Positions 20,318-32,340 are shown, counted from the first letter of the stretch. The stretch is DNA of 60,000 bases from Bolinopsis microptera (GCF_026151205.1 NC_087081.1:6569246-6629245); one strand, 5' to 3'. Notes: generated by a model from the sequence alone, not told the origin. Translations and numbers: made by a program.

Positions 20318-22826
20318 TCTTGATAAAACACTCAAATATAAACAAATGTAAGTGTATGAAATGGATCAATAACTGGCTGAATAGCTAAAGACATTTAAAG
20401 GTCATTGCGTACTGGATTATTATGGGTATGAGAAAAGGTCAAAAACTTTGACAATTCTGTGATTAAGGGTTTGAATTGATTGGGGCCCGAGTGCATTAAT
20501 GTTTGAACACTTTATAATGCTCTTGTATTGATATTTCTAGAAGTAGCTCATATTCGTTAACAGCGTACAACAGTACTCTTTGAGATCCCTCGTCTGCTAA
20601 ACGGTCATTCCGAAAGTTTGCTATGTTGGGGTAAAAGAATGCTATGCACTAGATACTTTTCATAGCAAGAAGTGGAGTTACCGAGGATGGTTTGCGAATC
20701 ATAGTCATACTTCTTTACTTCGTTGCAGGAGGTTAATGCGGGAGAGGGAACCTGGCAACCTTTAAATTCAATAATACAGACTACATTTAGGGTTGTTCAC
20801 AGAGTTTTGGGTTTACTCTCACTTAAAGGAAGACGGACAGATTATCCAACTGTGTAGAAGTCACATGGGATGCGGGACTTTGGTAGTGCTACCTTGCTCT
20901 AATTATACGTTCATACAGTCAGTGACACAAGATTATACTCAGGCATTCTAAACTGGCGGTACAACTCATGTGTTTCTCCTTACTCAACGCGAGGGACATA
21001 CTATAGATTAAATGGATATCAAAATAATAATGTAATGAGTAATACTGAATCTTGGTATGATAGTGGAGTCGGAAATAGACATTGAGAAAGACATTTGTAA
21101 ACTTTAGTCTATTAAGAAAAGTTTCGGTAGGACTTGAACGTGAGAAAAAGCTAAGAAAATTGAGGGTAAAGCTTGAACGTGCACAGAAAGCATATGGAAG
21201 TCAGATACGTAATATCTCTATATAGCGAGCTGTCCAGGAAAACAGTGAGTCTGCATACCTTCTGTATGGCTCTCAAACATGGACTGTCAGCCAGACCCTC
21301 GCAAAACGTATTGATGGAGGTTATACAAGAATGCTGAGGATGGCACTTAACATAAACTGGAAAGAGCGGCAGACTAACGCCAAGGTATATGGACACCTCA
21401 TCAGAGCATCTGATAAGATAGCTGAACGGAGGATGAGACTCGCAGGTCATCTAGCCAGACATGAAGAAATTCTGAGTCACATCCCTTGAAACTATCTCTG
21501 TTCGGACTTTGAAGCCGCCCTAAGTCGAAGTCGATAAATATTATATAAACATATATATGTTTAAGCTGTAGTGAAATAGCTGGTGGATCAATAGAATGGT
21601 TGCAATTCAGCATAAAATGACATTCTGAAACAGAACGATATCTATTTGCGTACTTGGCAGTACTTATCTTTAAATGGGTAATGACTGGAAAATGGGATGA
21701 AAGAAGAGAAACCAAATTCTGTGATTAATTGTGCCTTTGCAGATTGATTTGGAACTGGCCCGAAGTGCCAATTAATGTTTTGAAACAATTTAAGCTAATA
21801 GCTATTTGTATTGTGAACTAACAAATAAATTCCTAGCCATAGTAAGCTTCATAGTTGCGCTTCTTCATACCAGACGTACCATACACATGCTTCTAATCTT
21901 TGTATATCCATGTACGTGCTAAACGGTCAGTCGAAAATGTTTTGCCAAGTTTGAGGCAAAAGCAATGAACCATGCAATCTTAGATCAAATCTTTCTATTC
22001 AATAGCAAGAAACGTGGAGTACTGCAGACTAACTTGAAACGTGGCCTTGCGGTAATTGCGAATTACAATTCAGTTCTATACTTCTATAGAATTAAACGTT
22101 CCCGATTAGCAGCTGAATCATAAAGCGTTAACTGCAGGTGCGGACTGCGGAGTGAAAGAAAAACTCGGCATATCCTTTAAGAGTGCCCAGAAAATAAGTA
22201 CAGACTACATTTAGGAAATTGTCATGACAAGTTTTAAGATGGATCAACCTCCTCAGTTACACGTGTAGACGGGACAGATTATCCAACTGTTGTTAGAAGA
22301 TCACCAATTATAGGATAAGATATATGCACGTGGATACTGGATATGAAGTAAAGTGCCTACCCATTGTCTCTAATTATACTGTTCCACTACCAGTACCAGT
22401 AACACTAACAGCACTACTAACTTAAGGTAACATTATAACACTGGAACAGTACAATTGAGACAATGTGTTTACTTCATGCTTACTTCATATCCGCGAGCGC
22501 TGAGCATACTTTATGGGAATTAAAAATGGATAAACTCCATAAAATGGATAATAATGTAATGAGTAATGACTGGGTGAATAACTTGGTAACCTGATAAGTG
22601 GCATGAACCCATAGATATAGACTGAGAAAATGGACAATCAGTTGTAAAACCTTTAAAAATCATATCTACAGAACAATCTTCTGGTTCAGACTTGAAACGT
22701 GAACTGAAAAATCAAGCAAATAATTAAGTTTTGGATAAAGCTTGAACGACTAGCAAAACAGAAAGTATGATATGGAACGATACAAAATACACTAATTATC
22801 CTTGATATAGCTGTTACTGTCCAGAA
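20318..22826. repeat. Two diverged direct copies of a roughly 1-kb repeat
   Basis: Copy A (20318-21246) and copy B (about 21540-22826) share ordered blocks: TCTGTGATTAA, GCTAAACGGTCA, ACAGATTATCCAACTG, AATAATGTAATGAGTAAT, AAAGCTTGAACG, CTGTCCAG. The offset between blocks grows steadily from about 1.32 to 1.57 kb, so B is longer through many small insertions, or A has lost many small segments. Fragments of the same repeat occur near 19150. No coding frame is supported. Confidence 0.7.
21253..21489 (+). pseudogene. RTE-type LINE C-terminal fragment
   Basis: Seventy-eight uninterrupted codons before a TGA. Motifs in order are AYLLYGSQTWTVSQTLAKRI, GYTRMLRMALNINWKER, VYGHL, DKIAERRMRLAGHLARHEE. 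This is the conserved tail following the reverse transcriptase in RTE-clade LINEs (LLYGSETW, RMLRxxLN, WKDxxTN, RRLRxAGHCxRH). The catalytic core is absent. It starts where the homology between the two surrounding 1-kb repeats ends. Confidence 0.85.
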
Positions 22827-25800
22827 AACAGATGCAGGAGTTTGAACATAATAAAAAACCCAGTTTGCACTTTGCAGGATGTTGCACGTTATCATAAGTC
22901 ATTACCATGATAAAGTATAAACAAGAAGATTAGCACCCTGCTGTAATACTCTATGCGCATTATCTACAATTATCTACACGTGTTCTTAACAGCAGAACGC
23001 TTTGAGAACGTATAAACCACACTTCCCTCTATAACAGTCATAAACTCCGCTGATTATGGGCAGATTTTAGGTAGGAAATGGTAAACTGCCGATTAGAGAG
23101 CAGCAGAAACAAGCAACACAAAATAGCAAATTCGGGATTAAGTATATTAGATTTGGAGCGTACAGCTACAATTCTTCAGAAAAATGACCTTTAATTTTAT
23201 AGTAAGGCCGGGATTTTTTGATCGACCATAGCAACAAAGATCAAACACTAAAATACTTGCCAACAAACACAGCAATTGTATTCCATAGAGTGTTTAAGTG
23301 TTATTAAGTTATGCTTATTCAAAACGATATATGATGACATATAAATATAATTAGAAATTGATATAGCCGTAGCCCTGGAACTAACATTTACCAAGTCTAT
23401 TTGTACCGTAAAACTTATTATAATTCATCAAAGGTGGGAACTTCCATTGAAGGTGTCTAAAAATCCTACTTAAGTTTAACAAGTAAGTAACAAGGTATAG
23501 TACCGACCACGTACATTAAGTTGCGTACGAGGAAGTCTATCATGGTGGCATGCGAGGTACGCCGATAAACAGACTCAGAGGCAACATTTAAGTCCGGTAT
23601 AAGGTTTTGCTAAAAGTTCAGCCCGCACTTACTTAATGAGTTAACATTTGTTAAATTGCGGCAACTGTTGTAATAGTGCTGCTCAAGTGCGGCGAATATT
23701 TGCGAAATGTGTGGCAAACATTACACCATGGGGTTAGTATGGTAATCAAAGGGTGGAATGTACAAGGTACACCGTATAGAATACAGAACAAGTTTCTAAT
23801 ACGCCTCTCCGGGCGTAATAAATCAGTCCATTACATTCCAATATTGAGATTCTCCCAAAAGTTGAAATCTATCTGAAGTCGTATTTTTGGACTCGGATTC
23901 TGGAAATCCGTTAGGGCCCCGTGTAAAACGATTTAGAGTTAGTCACGTGACCGCGAGCATAGCTTTATTAATCACAACCCAGGTCTCTCTTTATTGCAAG
24001 TTCTTGTTAAGTGATTGGAAGGTGGGGTGAAGCACTCAACCTGATTTTAGCCGAGTGTTAAGGTCCCCAATTTGTTAAATCCCTATTTTAAGCAATTCTT
24101 GCGAAATAGATTTTAAGCGCAGAAAACTAAGAAATGATCAGAGAATTATAAAAAAGTTGAATGGATGACATCCTACTTGCAAGTTTCAGGGCCTACAACG
24201 GGAGTCCCCGACATCACTGCAACAATTTATTTAATAAGCATATTTTAAAATTAACAGTTCAATCCAGATATTATGTAATTTTTGGGAAGACATTTTAAAA
24301 GCAAACACCATTTTAAAAGCAAAAACCTTAATGTGAGGGCACGTAAAAAATTATTTAAATGTCATTTACGAGTTACGACTATATTCTACCATGCAACAAC
24401 CTTAAAGTTAAATTAATCCGCTTTGACGTGGCTCTTGTAAGTTTTTCCTACTTGGAAGTTGTATAAATGAAGGTTTGTCGGCATAATATGCATTTACAAT
24501 GTTTTGATTAAATAAGTTGAGAATATATTTAAGAACCTAACCTATTTTATAAAAACGTGGGGAAAACCTAATGCGTTATGCAAGCCATGGCTCTTTGAAC
24601 ATGTTTCCTGTGCGAAGTCCAATTAAATGGAAGACGTGTCGGCAGTATGCATATTGCGTACGATGGGTCACATCTTAAACAACTTGCTTAACAACTTGCA
24701 AGTTCATATGAGAACACAAATATTTAGTCCAACTTTAATTGTTTATGCTTTCGATAATCGTAAGATCGACATAATGATCAAATACCTACGTGAGCAAATA
24801 AATTTAAGCGTGAATAATAAAATTTGAAATTTCTAAACCCGGCTCATGGAGGAGGAAACGAATATCGACATATTTTCTCTTTTCTTCATTGCTTCCAGCA
24901 AGCTGACTAGATTCTCGTTAAGTTCTTATAAAAGTTTGTACCGTTTAAAAGCAAAAAGAAGTATTACAGTCACACCTCATCGTTTTATACGGAAAATCCT
25001 GGGTAGCTGGACGGTAAGCCAATTAATGGGAAGCTTTTGATGTACTTTAGCTACTTTGTAATGCAATAAATCAACAATCAGAACTTTAAAGACGACTGAT
25101 GATTATTCAAATATCAAGTCAAGTTTTGACGAAAGAAAACCTTATTTCTAACAACATACAGACAAGTGACCTGGGATAAATATGTGGAGTTTAACGAGGT
25201 GAAATAAAGAACTAATATCAGAAACCAACTTAATTTTAAAGATATATATCATGGTGCTGGTAATTTTATTTGGATACATATCATACTAAGTGCTGGCAAG
25301 TTTTGATATCACAACAATGACGTTATATTACGTTGGACAATTAAAATAGTTCTAAACTTTAAATTTACAACTACAATTAACTAATTAACTAATTAATTAC
25401 ATTTACTGGGTATTATATGAGACGTTTTAACCAGGCGAAGCTAGTCCACACTCCGTACTATAATAGCTCCAGAATATGAAAATATGTTTCACGTCTACAT
25501 GAAAAGTTTTATAATATATCAGGTAAGAGATCTGGCAACACTTATATACATCTCAATGATTGAATAGTAATGATAAATAACCTATATCAGGCAGTAACAA
25601 CCAAAAAGAGCTCACACAAATTGCTGTACAGATCAAAGTGGTGATATATTTGTGGAAACACAGTGAGGGGACATGGAGTTACAGACGAAGTATTAAAAGA
25701 ACAACTATAGAAATGCAACTGTTGTATAATGATATTTTGAGATATCTTTTAGGAGATCTTAGTTTAGCACAAAATTGTAAACGTTTTTCTTAGTATTAGG

Positions 25801-26240
25801 ATACATGAAATGTAAATATATCTCGTTTCCGACGGTAAAAAGTGCGTCAATGTTTTGGAAAGAGTTTGGGATTCAATGGAATACGGTTTATTTTTAGTTT
25901 CGGGTATATGAGAACCAATGCTTTTATTCTCCCGGGTTAAGGTTTACGGAACTTGCCTGTACTGTTATAGTGTTATAACTTTTATTTGAAAGTTACGCAT
26001 TTTGAGTGAAGTCTGTTGGCTGTCATGATCGTCGCACTTGCCAGCAATTGATATCAGAGTCTCAGATTGTACAAAAGAAGTAAAGGACATGTAATTTACT
26101 ACACATCTGAGGAATCCTAATCCTCCTCGTGTCCTAAAATGTCAGTTCTCTCTTGTCTCATATCTATGATATGAGTTAGTTCCAACTAGTCCCCCTAATT
26201 TCTGATCAGAAGCTTCCTGGTTTTCCAAATGTCTATTGTT
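22827..26240. other. No supported gene except one weak exon candidate
   Basis: Long AT-rich stretch. The block AATCCGTTAGGGCCC near 23905 repeats one at 19170. Apart from 24846-25013, no frame has a start and splice context worth reporting. Confidence 0.4.
24846..25013 (+). CDS. Weak candidate first exon
   Basis: The ATG at 24846 opens 56 codons (MEEETNIDIFSLFF, then a Ser/Lys/Arg-rich part, ending KILGSWT) and stops being needed at ACG/GTAAGC, a good donor at a codon boundary. No recognisable domain, partner exon or promoter. It may be chance in AT-rich DNA. Confidence 0.25.
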
Positions 26241-26248
26241 GCTTGTAG

Positions 26249-26330
26249 CAGTGGCATAATAAAGGGCAGATCCCACTATGCATGCGAGGGAGGAGGGGAC
26301 GGGGCGCTAAATGGTTACGTTACACCACTG
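26249..26330. mobile_element. Short hAT-like MITE fragment
   Basis: It begins CAGTGGCATAAT and ends GTTACACCACTG, an imperfect version of the CAGTGGCGTAAC ends at 59352-59637. Its interior has the same G-rich word (GGGGCGC). No matching 8-bp flanks, so the border is uncertain. Confidence 0.45.
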
Positions 26331-26357
26331 GTAGTACACTGCAGACTTTATTGAGGT

Positions 26358-26480
26358 AAGCTGAGCACGGTTCACGCACTGTAGTGCGACACGTACTCTA
26401 GTGCGACACGTACCCTAGTGCGAAACCTCCAAGATCGACACTGTCGCACTACAGTGCGCTACCTGGACTGTAGTGCGGCA
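26358..26480. repeat. TAGTGCG direct and inverted repeat cluster
   Basis: CACTGTAGTGCGACACGTAC recurs in shorter forms (CTAGTGCGACACGTAC, CTAGTGCGAAAC) and then inverted (GTCGCACTACAGTGCG), so the segment can form a cruciform. Confidence 0.65.
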
Positions 26481-26608
26481 CTTTACTTCAGTTAATAACT
26501 GAAGAACTGAGACAGTATAACTGACAGTTATACTGATATGAGTGAAATAACGCCATAGAGATCCAGCTGACGGTTGTTTTTTGAAAACTGCTGCTAATTA
26601 AACACTTA

Positions 26609-27503
26609 CCTTATCGGACCTTATTTGGACGGACATTACATGAACGGACATAATTGTGAACGGACATTAATATGAACGCTCGAAGGCATTCAAAACCATC
26701 AAAAATCCGAATTTTTTTAATTTTTGACGTTTTTTTAATTTCAGCAAATGATTTTTTAATCCATTTTTTATACAGTAAGTAAGAATAGCAGTCATTAAGC
26801 AGTAAAAATGTTAAAATATGTGTACATGATCAGTGTCTAATATCACATATCATCTTCATTAAATAGGTTTTCGTGCATGAAATAGTCCATGCTTAAACAA
26901 GCATCAGTGATTTCTAGCTTTGTGGAAACCTTTTTTATCAAACTACCCTGGTCCTGCATTTCAGTGTTAACTTTTACAAGCCATTCGGCGTGAAGTGGTT
27001 TTATCTTAGACAACTTAAGGTTAACCTTAACATCACGTGGAGCTTTCCTAGCACTGTTTCATTACCTCCCCTCAGTAATATGAACTATAAAAACGTCGGA
27101 CAATGTCCTTGGCAACACGATTTACCGTAATATCTAGAGGCTGAAACAAGTTTGTCATGTTGGCGGGGACTAGCTCATGAACTATGTTGTTGAGTGTCAT
27201 GATTTCGTTGACTTTTTCCGCCAAGTGACCCTTGAAAACATCATATACTATTACTAGTAGAGTTTTCTGTGCCTCCGGCAGACCAAGGAGAACCTTTCCG
27301 TCGTTAACTTACGGCACAATAAAGTTCTCATAGTTGTCATATTCTGGGTAAAAAGTTCGAAATGGAAAAATTTTTGAAAAAATTTCAACGGACTTTAACT
27401 TGGACGGACATTAATTGAACGGACTTTATTTGAACGGACATTAAGATGAACGCTAGGGCCTCCAGCGTTCAAGTAATGTCCGTCCAAATAAGGTCCGATA
27501 AGG
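26609..27503. mobile_element. pogo-type DNA transposon, dead, with TA target duplication
   Basis: The ends are CCTTATCGGACCTTATTTGG and its complement, bordered by TA at 26607-26608 and 27504-27505. A related uninterrupted copy of the flanking DNA at about 27662-27700 (AAACACTTATATGTTT) shows the empty site with a single TA exactly where the element sits here. Further inward, repeated ACGGACATTA words form subterminal repeats at both ends. The interior carries a defective DDE transposase on the minus strand. Confidence 0.88.
26843..27366 (-). pseudogene. DDE_1 (pogo/CENP-B-type) transposase C-terminus, disrupted
   Basis: Translation gives TFYPEYDNYENFIVP, a stop, then VNDGKVLLGLPEAQKTLL, VIVYDVFKGHLAEKV, VPANMTNLFQPLDITVN and RVAKDIVRRF. 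VYDVFKGH is the second catalytic Asp region and QPLDxxVN the conserved block near the third acidic residue of DDE_1 transposases. A stop at about 27070 and a frame change follow. The reading then resumes with VKVNLKLSKIKPLHAEWLVK to MHENLFNEDDM and a natural-looking stop at 26843. KPLHAxWL is typical of the family's C-terminus. The N-terminal HTH and first catalytic Asp are missing. At least one nonsense codon (27307 region) and one frameshift make it non-functional. Confidence 0.85.
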
Positions 27504-28341
27504 TATATGTTTTAAAGAACCCATCTCAAACCATCAATCTGAGACTCTGATATTTAAGATTTACAATTTACGGAGAATGATGAGTCGCTCTCGCCTACGT
27601 TGAAGAGACATCAGAGATAGATAGACCATGCGATACATAATGAACAGAATGTTCAACCACTAATTAAACACTTATATGTTTCAAAGAACCCATCTTCACG
27701 GATCTGATCCCTTCATACTAAACGTTATTTCTGGGTTGAGTCCAAAGTTTCATCAACACTTGACAGTTGACAGGGCTATGTTCTGATCACCCCACAGCCA
27801 AGTAATGGTATCGCTCATAATTGCGGAAGCACAGCAGAGAGTTCGTATTTTGAGGAGTGTATCCTCTGATTGGCGGCTTATCAGGGAAAGACTGCATGAA
27901 ATTTGTGACAAGCTTTGTGAGCTTATCTTTGAAGTGCTCCAGATCTTGAATGACATTCAGATGTTAGGGGATTTCATTCCACAAATTAGGTCCCTGAACT
28001 GCAAATGTGTTGTCAAACAAAGTGAGGTTTGCTGTTGGACTGGCTTTACGTTTCGATGAAATGACTGCCAGATTTCTAAATTAAGCCTTGGGTGCGAAAC
28101 AAATAAAACGTTCAGATCATTGCTGTTCTTTCCGGTTTAAGATTAACAATTATGGAAAATGATGAGTCGCTCTCGCCTTCGTTGAAGAAACATCTGTGAT
28201 AGATAGACCAGGCGATTCCAGTGGTGGAGATCACGCATTCCTGAGATTCTATTGACAAATTCGTTCTGGACACTCTCCAGTTCTTGGAGATCTCTGATTT
28301 TTGTGGGATGGCATAATGGACAGAATGTTCAACCACAAATG
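27504..28341 (-). pseudogene. CR1-like LINE C-terminal remnant with partial duplication
   Basis: On the minus strand from about 28330: CPLCHPTKIRDLQELESVQ, NEFVNRI, HHWNRLVYLSQMFLQRRRER, then after breaks GPNLWNEIP, FKDKLTKLV, SFPDKPPIRGYTPQNTNSLL and RYHYLAVG near 27780. This is the same domain as 4313-4924 (RRRERY, YLAVD) and 55166-55312 (PPIRGYTxQNSNSLL). The stretch 27571-27700 repeats the RRRER part and its flank, and that second copy supplies the empty site for the neighbouring pogo-type element. Several stops and frame changes are present. Confidence 0.8.
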
Positions 28342-28361
28342 ATGAAATCTCTATTCACACC

Positions 28362-28460
28362 TTTACGAAGCACAATCTTAAGAAATAAGAATGGTGATCA
28401 CTGCGGATATATTGCAGCCAAAATATATTTCAACATACAACACCTACATCGTTTTGTTTG
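28362..28460. repeat. Dispersed repeat, first copy
   Basis: The ordered words GCACAATCTTAAG, AGAATGGTGAT, ATTTCAACA, ACACCT and GATCG recur at 29782-29872 in the same orientation, 1.4 kb away. Confidence 0.5.
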
Positions 28461-29106
28461 ATCGAACTTACAACTTTGTGATGTGTGAAGATGTCCTAAT
28501 AGTAATATGTTTGATAAACCCTAAGAAAGAGCCCATGTCGTACGGGATGAAGATGAAGATGAACCCATTTAAAAGGTGTTGCAAAATAAGCAGCGCACAA
28601 ATGATCGTGATATATAATGACGGTTATACCTTCTCTTTTAAAATGGTTGCTGAAACTAATGTTGCCTGGCGAGATCTGTATCAAGCTTTTCTCTGGGGTA
28701 AAAACACCATTAATTCAAGAAGAGGTTGAGATTTATCATCCACCGACCTGTGTCTTTGTCTTTTTGATGACCGCATTGGCTGCTGTGGCCACCAATGATC
28801 TCATGGGTTAAGAAAAGGAACAACCCGCCGAAGGAACATAATAGGAACATAATAGGTAAAATGTAGCAGTCATGTAAATAGGAGTGTTTATTAAACAAAA
28901 ATTAGCGTCTATAATTTATATCACCAATTATAAGGGCCAATGAAGAGTCCAAGCATTGACCGGTCGTGGCAAAATGCATGCACGAAATTTGCCTAACAAC
29001 ATGATATGATCGATATCCGATACAATACCATTGTAAATAAGATACAGTTACGACGGAGATTACATGAAGTTATGTTACGACAAAAAATGTAGACCGTTTG
29101 AGGTAG
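28461..29106. other. No gene seen
   Basis: A 112-codon open frame (28391-28729) spans a repeat copy and has no recognisable motif; I do not call it. Two short direct repeats of AACATAATAGG occur near 28840. Confidence 0.4.
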
Positions 29107-29262
29107 AACTAACCCCCTATAGCTTGTATAATAGTATCTTAGTATAGAGCCTTGGCACAGAGTAGCTTAAGGTTACTGAAAAGGAGATAAGCATGTACCT
29201 AAGGCCATCCCATCACCAGGAGGTACCCATGCCCTTGTGTTTTGTATGTGTTGGAGGTATAG
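29107..29262 (+). repeat. Dispersed repeat, probable LINE 3' end
   Basis: Matches 59212-59343: shared words CTAACCCCC, GGCACAGAGT, GGTTACTGAAAAGGAGATAA and GGCCATCCC in the same order. At 59.3 kb the repeat ends in a (TTG)n run, which suggests a retroposon 3' terminus. Confidence 0.7.
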
Positions 29263-29305
29263 GAATTGTTGGAACATTGTTAAATGATACAGTAATTTAT
29301 TATTA

Positions 29306-29490
29306 CAGTAAAACCGCGGAGTTTGGGGGAAAGGAAACATTTGCAGTAAATCGGGATTCGCGGTAAATCGGGATTTTGTTTGTTTACATTATACATGTTT
29401 ATTACTTAGCCCTATTTAGGAAAGGAGATGGCCGCGGTATATCGGGGTTTGCAGTAAATCAGGGCGCGGTAATAAATTAAGGTTTTACTG
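29306..29490. mobile_element. pogo-like MITE, 185 bp
   Basis: The ends are CAGTAAAACC and GGTTTTACTG, flanked by TA on both sides (29304-29305, 29491-29492). The interior has inverted CGCGGTAAATCGGG-type words. Non-coding. Confidence 0.8.
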
Positions 29491-29781
29491 TAATAATAAA
29501 TTAAGGTTTTAACAACACTACTTTTAAAATAAATTTATGGTACTCAGCAGTGTTAAACCTAAAATCCTAAATATCTACTCGAATATTAGGTTTAGTTATA
29601 TGCTGCAGGGTACTACGAACCCTTTACAGACACTAGTTTCAAGCTTGTCGCCCTGATAACATAGCGAGTTCAAATTATTTGTTGTAGCAGTCTTGAAAGT
29701 ATTAAAGCTGCTACATTAATGTAACGATCTAGTCAGGATAAATAACTGAAAAATGTGTGGAATATCCTTCTTTTCTTTTTT

Positions 29782-29872
29782 ACATAGCACAATCTAAAGA
29801 ATGGTGATTATGCAGGCAACTAACAGATATTTCAACACCTGCAATATGCATTGGATTTTGATCGGATCGTTT
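29782..29872. repeat. Dispersed repeat, second copy
   Basis: Partner of 28362-28460. Confidence 0.5.
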
Positions 29873-30580
29873 GTGATTTAATACTTTGATAATAAGTTGA
29901 TGATATCTTGAGAATATGAGCAAATTAGACAATAGACCTATTTTCACCGTTCCAAGGCAATTTCTCCGCCGAACCTTATTTGTGCATTTTTTGGATTCGA
30001 CCATTTTGGTGAATAACTGGGAACCTTTTAAAATATTTAGCCGGATAAAAACCAATTAATACGTCTTTTTATATAATTTCATCTCAGAAAAATCACGAAT
30101 TCAGAAATTTTCTTCGGATATTTTTAAGCAGGAAGTGTTAATAAGAATCGTTAAAAGCAGACGTCAGACCATGAAAACTTCGGACTATGAAATCAGAGCA
30201 ATTTACTAAAAAGAGGTACAGTTTGTACACACCAGACATATTAGACTCATTTTATGAGTTCACGAAAGAATGGCTGTTCTTTAAGCAAATGCTGGAGGAG
30301 AGATGCGAGGAGGGTTTATTAAATGCAATCTCATATCATGACCGGTAAAGTCAGGACATGTTTAAAGTTGTTGTTGAAGCTGGCCAAAATAATATGTGAG
30401 ATTGGCATAAACTTATAAACATTGGTTTGCTCTGTACTTATATTGCGGCGATTTGAAAGGATTCGTCATTTATTGAAGGCTTTACTCCATTATACTGCTA
30501 TATTATTACCTGATCATTCATCAGCTGAGCATAAATGCTACCTCCAGGCTCAAACCAAGAAATTTGCAATAGCAAATCCA
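29873..30580. other. No gene seen
   Basis: AT-rich sequence with no recognised feature. Confidence 0.4.
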
Positions 30581-30740
30581 TCGGTCTACTTTGTTGATAC
30601 AACCCAAGGAAGCTCCTTCATCAAAGCTTACATCGGTCTACTTTGTTGCTACAACCCAAGGTAGCTCCTTCATCAAAGCTTACATCGGTCTACTTTGTTG
30701 ATACAACCCAAGGTAGCTCCTTCATCAAAGCTTACATCGG
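30581..30740. repeat. 52-bp tandem repeat, three copies
   Basis: The unit begins TCGGTCTACTTTGTTGATAC and ends CAAAGCTTACA. The period of 52 is not divisible by three, so overlapping frames are accidental. Confidence 0.95.
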
Positions 30741-30809
30741 GTGGGGTCGGAGAATTTGCGTTATACTCAGTGAAAAAAACGAGCATTGCAGGCAAAATAA
30801 AATGTTCTA

Positions 30810-31099
30810 CAGTCAAACCTCTTTATACCGGGTTTTACGAGGGAAACAAAAAGTGCACGGTATAGAAAGATTCCCATCCCCTGATCCCCTGTATCTGTAG
30901 CCCCTCAAATAACCTGTCAAGCGTCTCATATTGATATACCCCATTAGAATCACCTTTCTTGCACAAAACGAGCTAATTGCTGAAAGCTTGGGAGAAAAGA
31001 AGATGTCCGGTATAACTATATCGAGGTACCCAGTATAGAGGCACGGTATATCAAGGTACCTCATGGTATAGAGAGGCACGGAATAAAAAGGTTTGACTA
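30810..31099. mobile_element. pogo-like MITE, 290 bp
   Basis: Starts CAGTCAAACCTCTTTATACC and ends AAAAAGGTTTGACTA, with TA on both sides (30808-30809, 31100-31101). Inverted CGGTATAGA words are scattered inside. These ends resemble the CAGT-AACCTC-ATA pattern of pogo/Tigger-type Tc1/mariner elements. Confidence 0.78.
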
Positions 31100-31443
31100 T
31101 ACTAATATGCATAACTCGTGAGCATGTTACATGGTTGAGGAGTGTGACACTATAAAATTCCGAAACTTATACCAGAGACGAAAGTGTGACTCTTAATTTC
31201 GGAACTTTTACCAGAGCTAATTCTTCACAGTACCCCGATAAGGTGGTCCGCGCCTACTTGCCCTACTATTGACACGTCAACATATCCGTGAAGACTAGCG
31301 TAGTTCCCTTATGCGTTAACGCGAAACTTGACGGTATTGATTGGGGAGAAATTGGGAAAAATTACATGGCTATTAAAAAGTTAGGGAGGGGAAAGTTATC
31401 GTTAGAGCGAATAGAGTATAGACTCGCGGCATATTTCCATTTA

Positions 31444-32133
31444 TCTTAAACAATAAGATCAGAATGTGTGTTTGTCTGTGTGTGTGTCCGCGTGTAATTT
31501 CCGAGCGGCTTAATCAATAAAACGGTAAGAGTTACGGGGCTGGCTATTTCGGTATAGTGCCGACAAAACAATGAGGAAGTCAAATGGTAAAGGGTTTTTA
31601 AATCGGTCGGTGGTAAGTGGTTTAATTGATGGTTTTGTACCACAAATGTTACATAAAATGGCTTGAGCAGAACGGCAAGAGTTACGGGGCTGTAATGTTA
31701 TACCATAAGTTTATTAGGGGAGGGGGCACTGTTATTAGTGTTTGAGGTCTGTTTTAATAATATAACTGCAGAGAGAGAGAGTTCATACGACAATGTTATG
31801 CGTGTTTTCAAATGTAATAGGCGGGTGTGGTGCGGAGTTAGCAAGGGTTAATTTCTATAACGATTTAAATAGAAATGGAAAGCGGTTCAAGACGGGAGTG
31901 ATGAGGTGTAATAGTCGGTGTTCAGACCTTATGATCATGGAATGTGGTGCCTAATGATCTAATGGCTAATAATGACTTAATTATCCACGTGAAAGAACTG
32001 ATTATGAGATTATTGTTTAACTTTAAGATACTTATATTGGGTCACCTAATGCGGGTTTTGACTCAGCGGGTAATTACTCCTACCCTTTTTAAATGCGGCA
32101 GTGAAATCCCGGCCGAAGGCCGGGTTACACTAG
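31444..32133 (+). mobile_element. Non-autonomous Helitron/Helentron-like element
   Basis: The 3' end shows the Helitron signature: a perfect 7-bp stem CCCGGCC-GAA-GGCCGGG (32108-32124) followed six bases later by CTAG (32130-32133) and a flanking T. A fitting 5' end, TC after an A, lies at 31444, followed by the GT-rich tract (TGTGTGTTTGTCTGTG) common near Helitron 5' ends. The interior repeats CGGTAAGAGTTACGGGGCTG (31519 and 31673). No Rep/helicase coding is present. The 5' border is less certain than the 3' border. Confidence 0.7.
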
Positions 32134-32157
32134 TAATCTTATAATAGTCTCTCGAAG

Positions 32158-32340
32158 AAACAAAAAGACAGATAATCAGTTAGTTTCAGCTAATTGTAAC
32201 ACAAAAAGACAGATAATCAGTTAGTTTTAGCTAATTGTAACACAAAAAGACAGATATTCTGTTAGTTTTAGCTAATTGTAACACAAAAAGACAAATAATC
32301 TGTTAGTTTTAGCTAATTGTAACACAAAAAGTCAAATTTA
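32158..32340. repeat. 41-bp tandem repeat, about 4.4 copies
   Basis: The unit contains ACACAAAAAGACAGATAATC and GTTAGTTTTAGCTAATTGTA. It starts 24 bp beyond the Helitron-like 3' end. Confidence 0.92.

Noticed and set aside
28391-28729. 112-codon plus-strand frame
   Set aside because: It begins inside a dispersed repeat copy and shows no recognisable domain.
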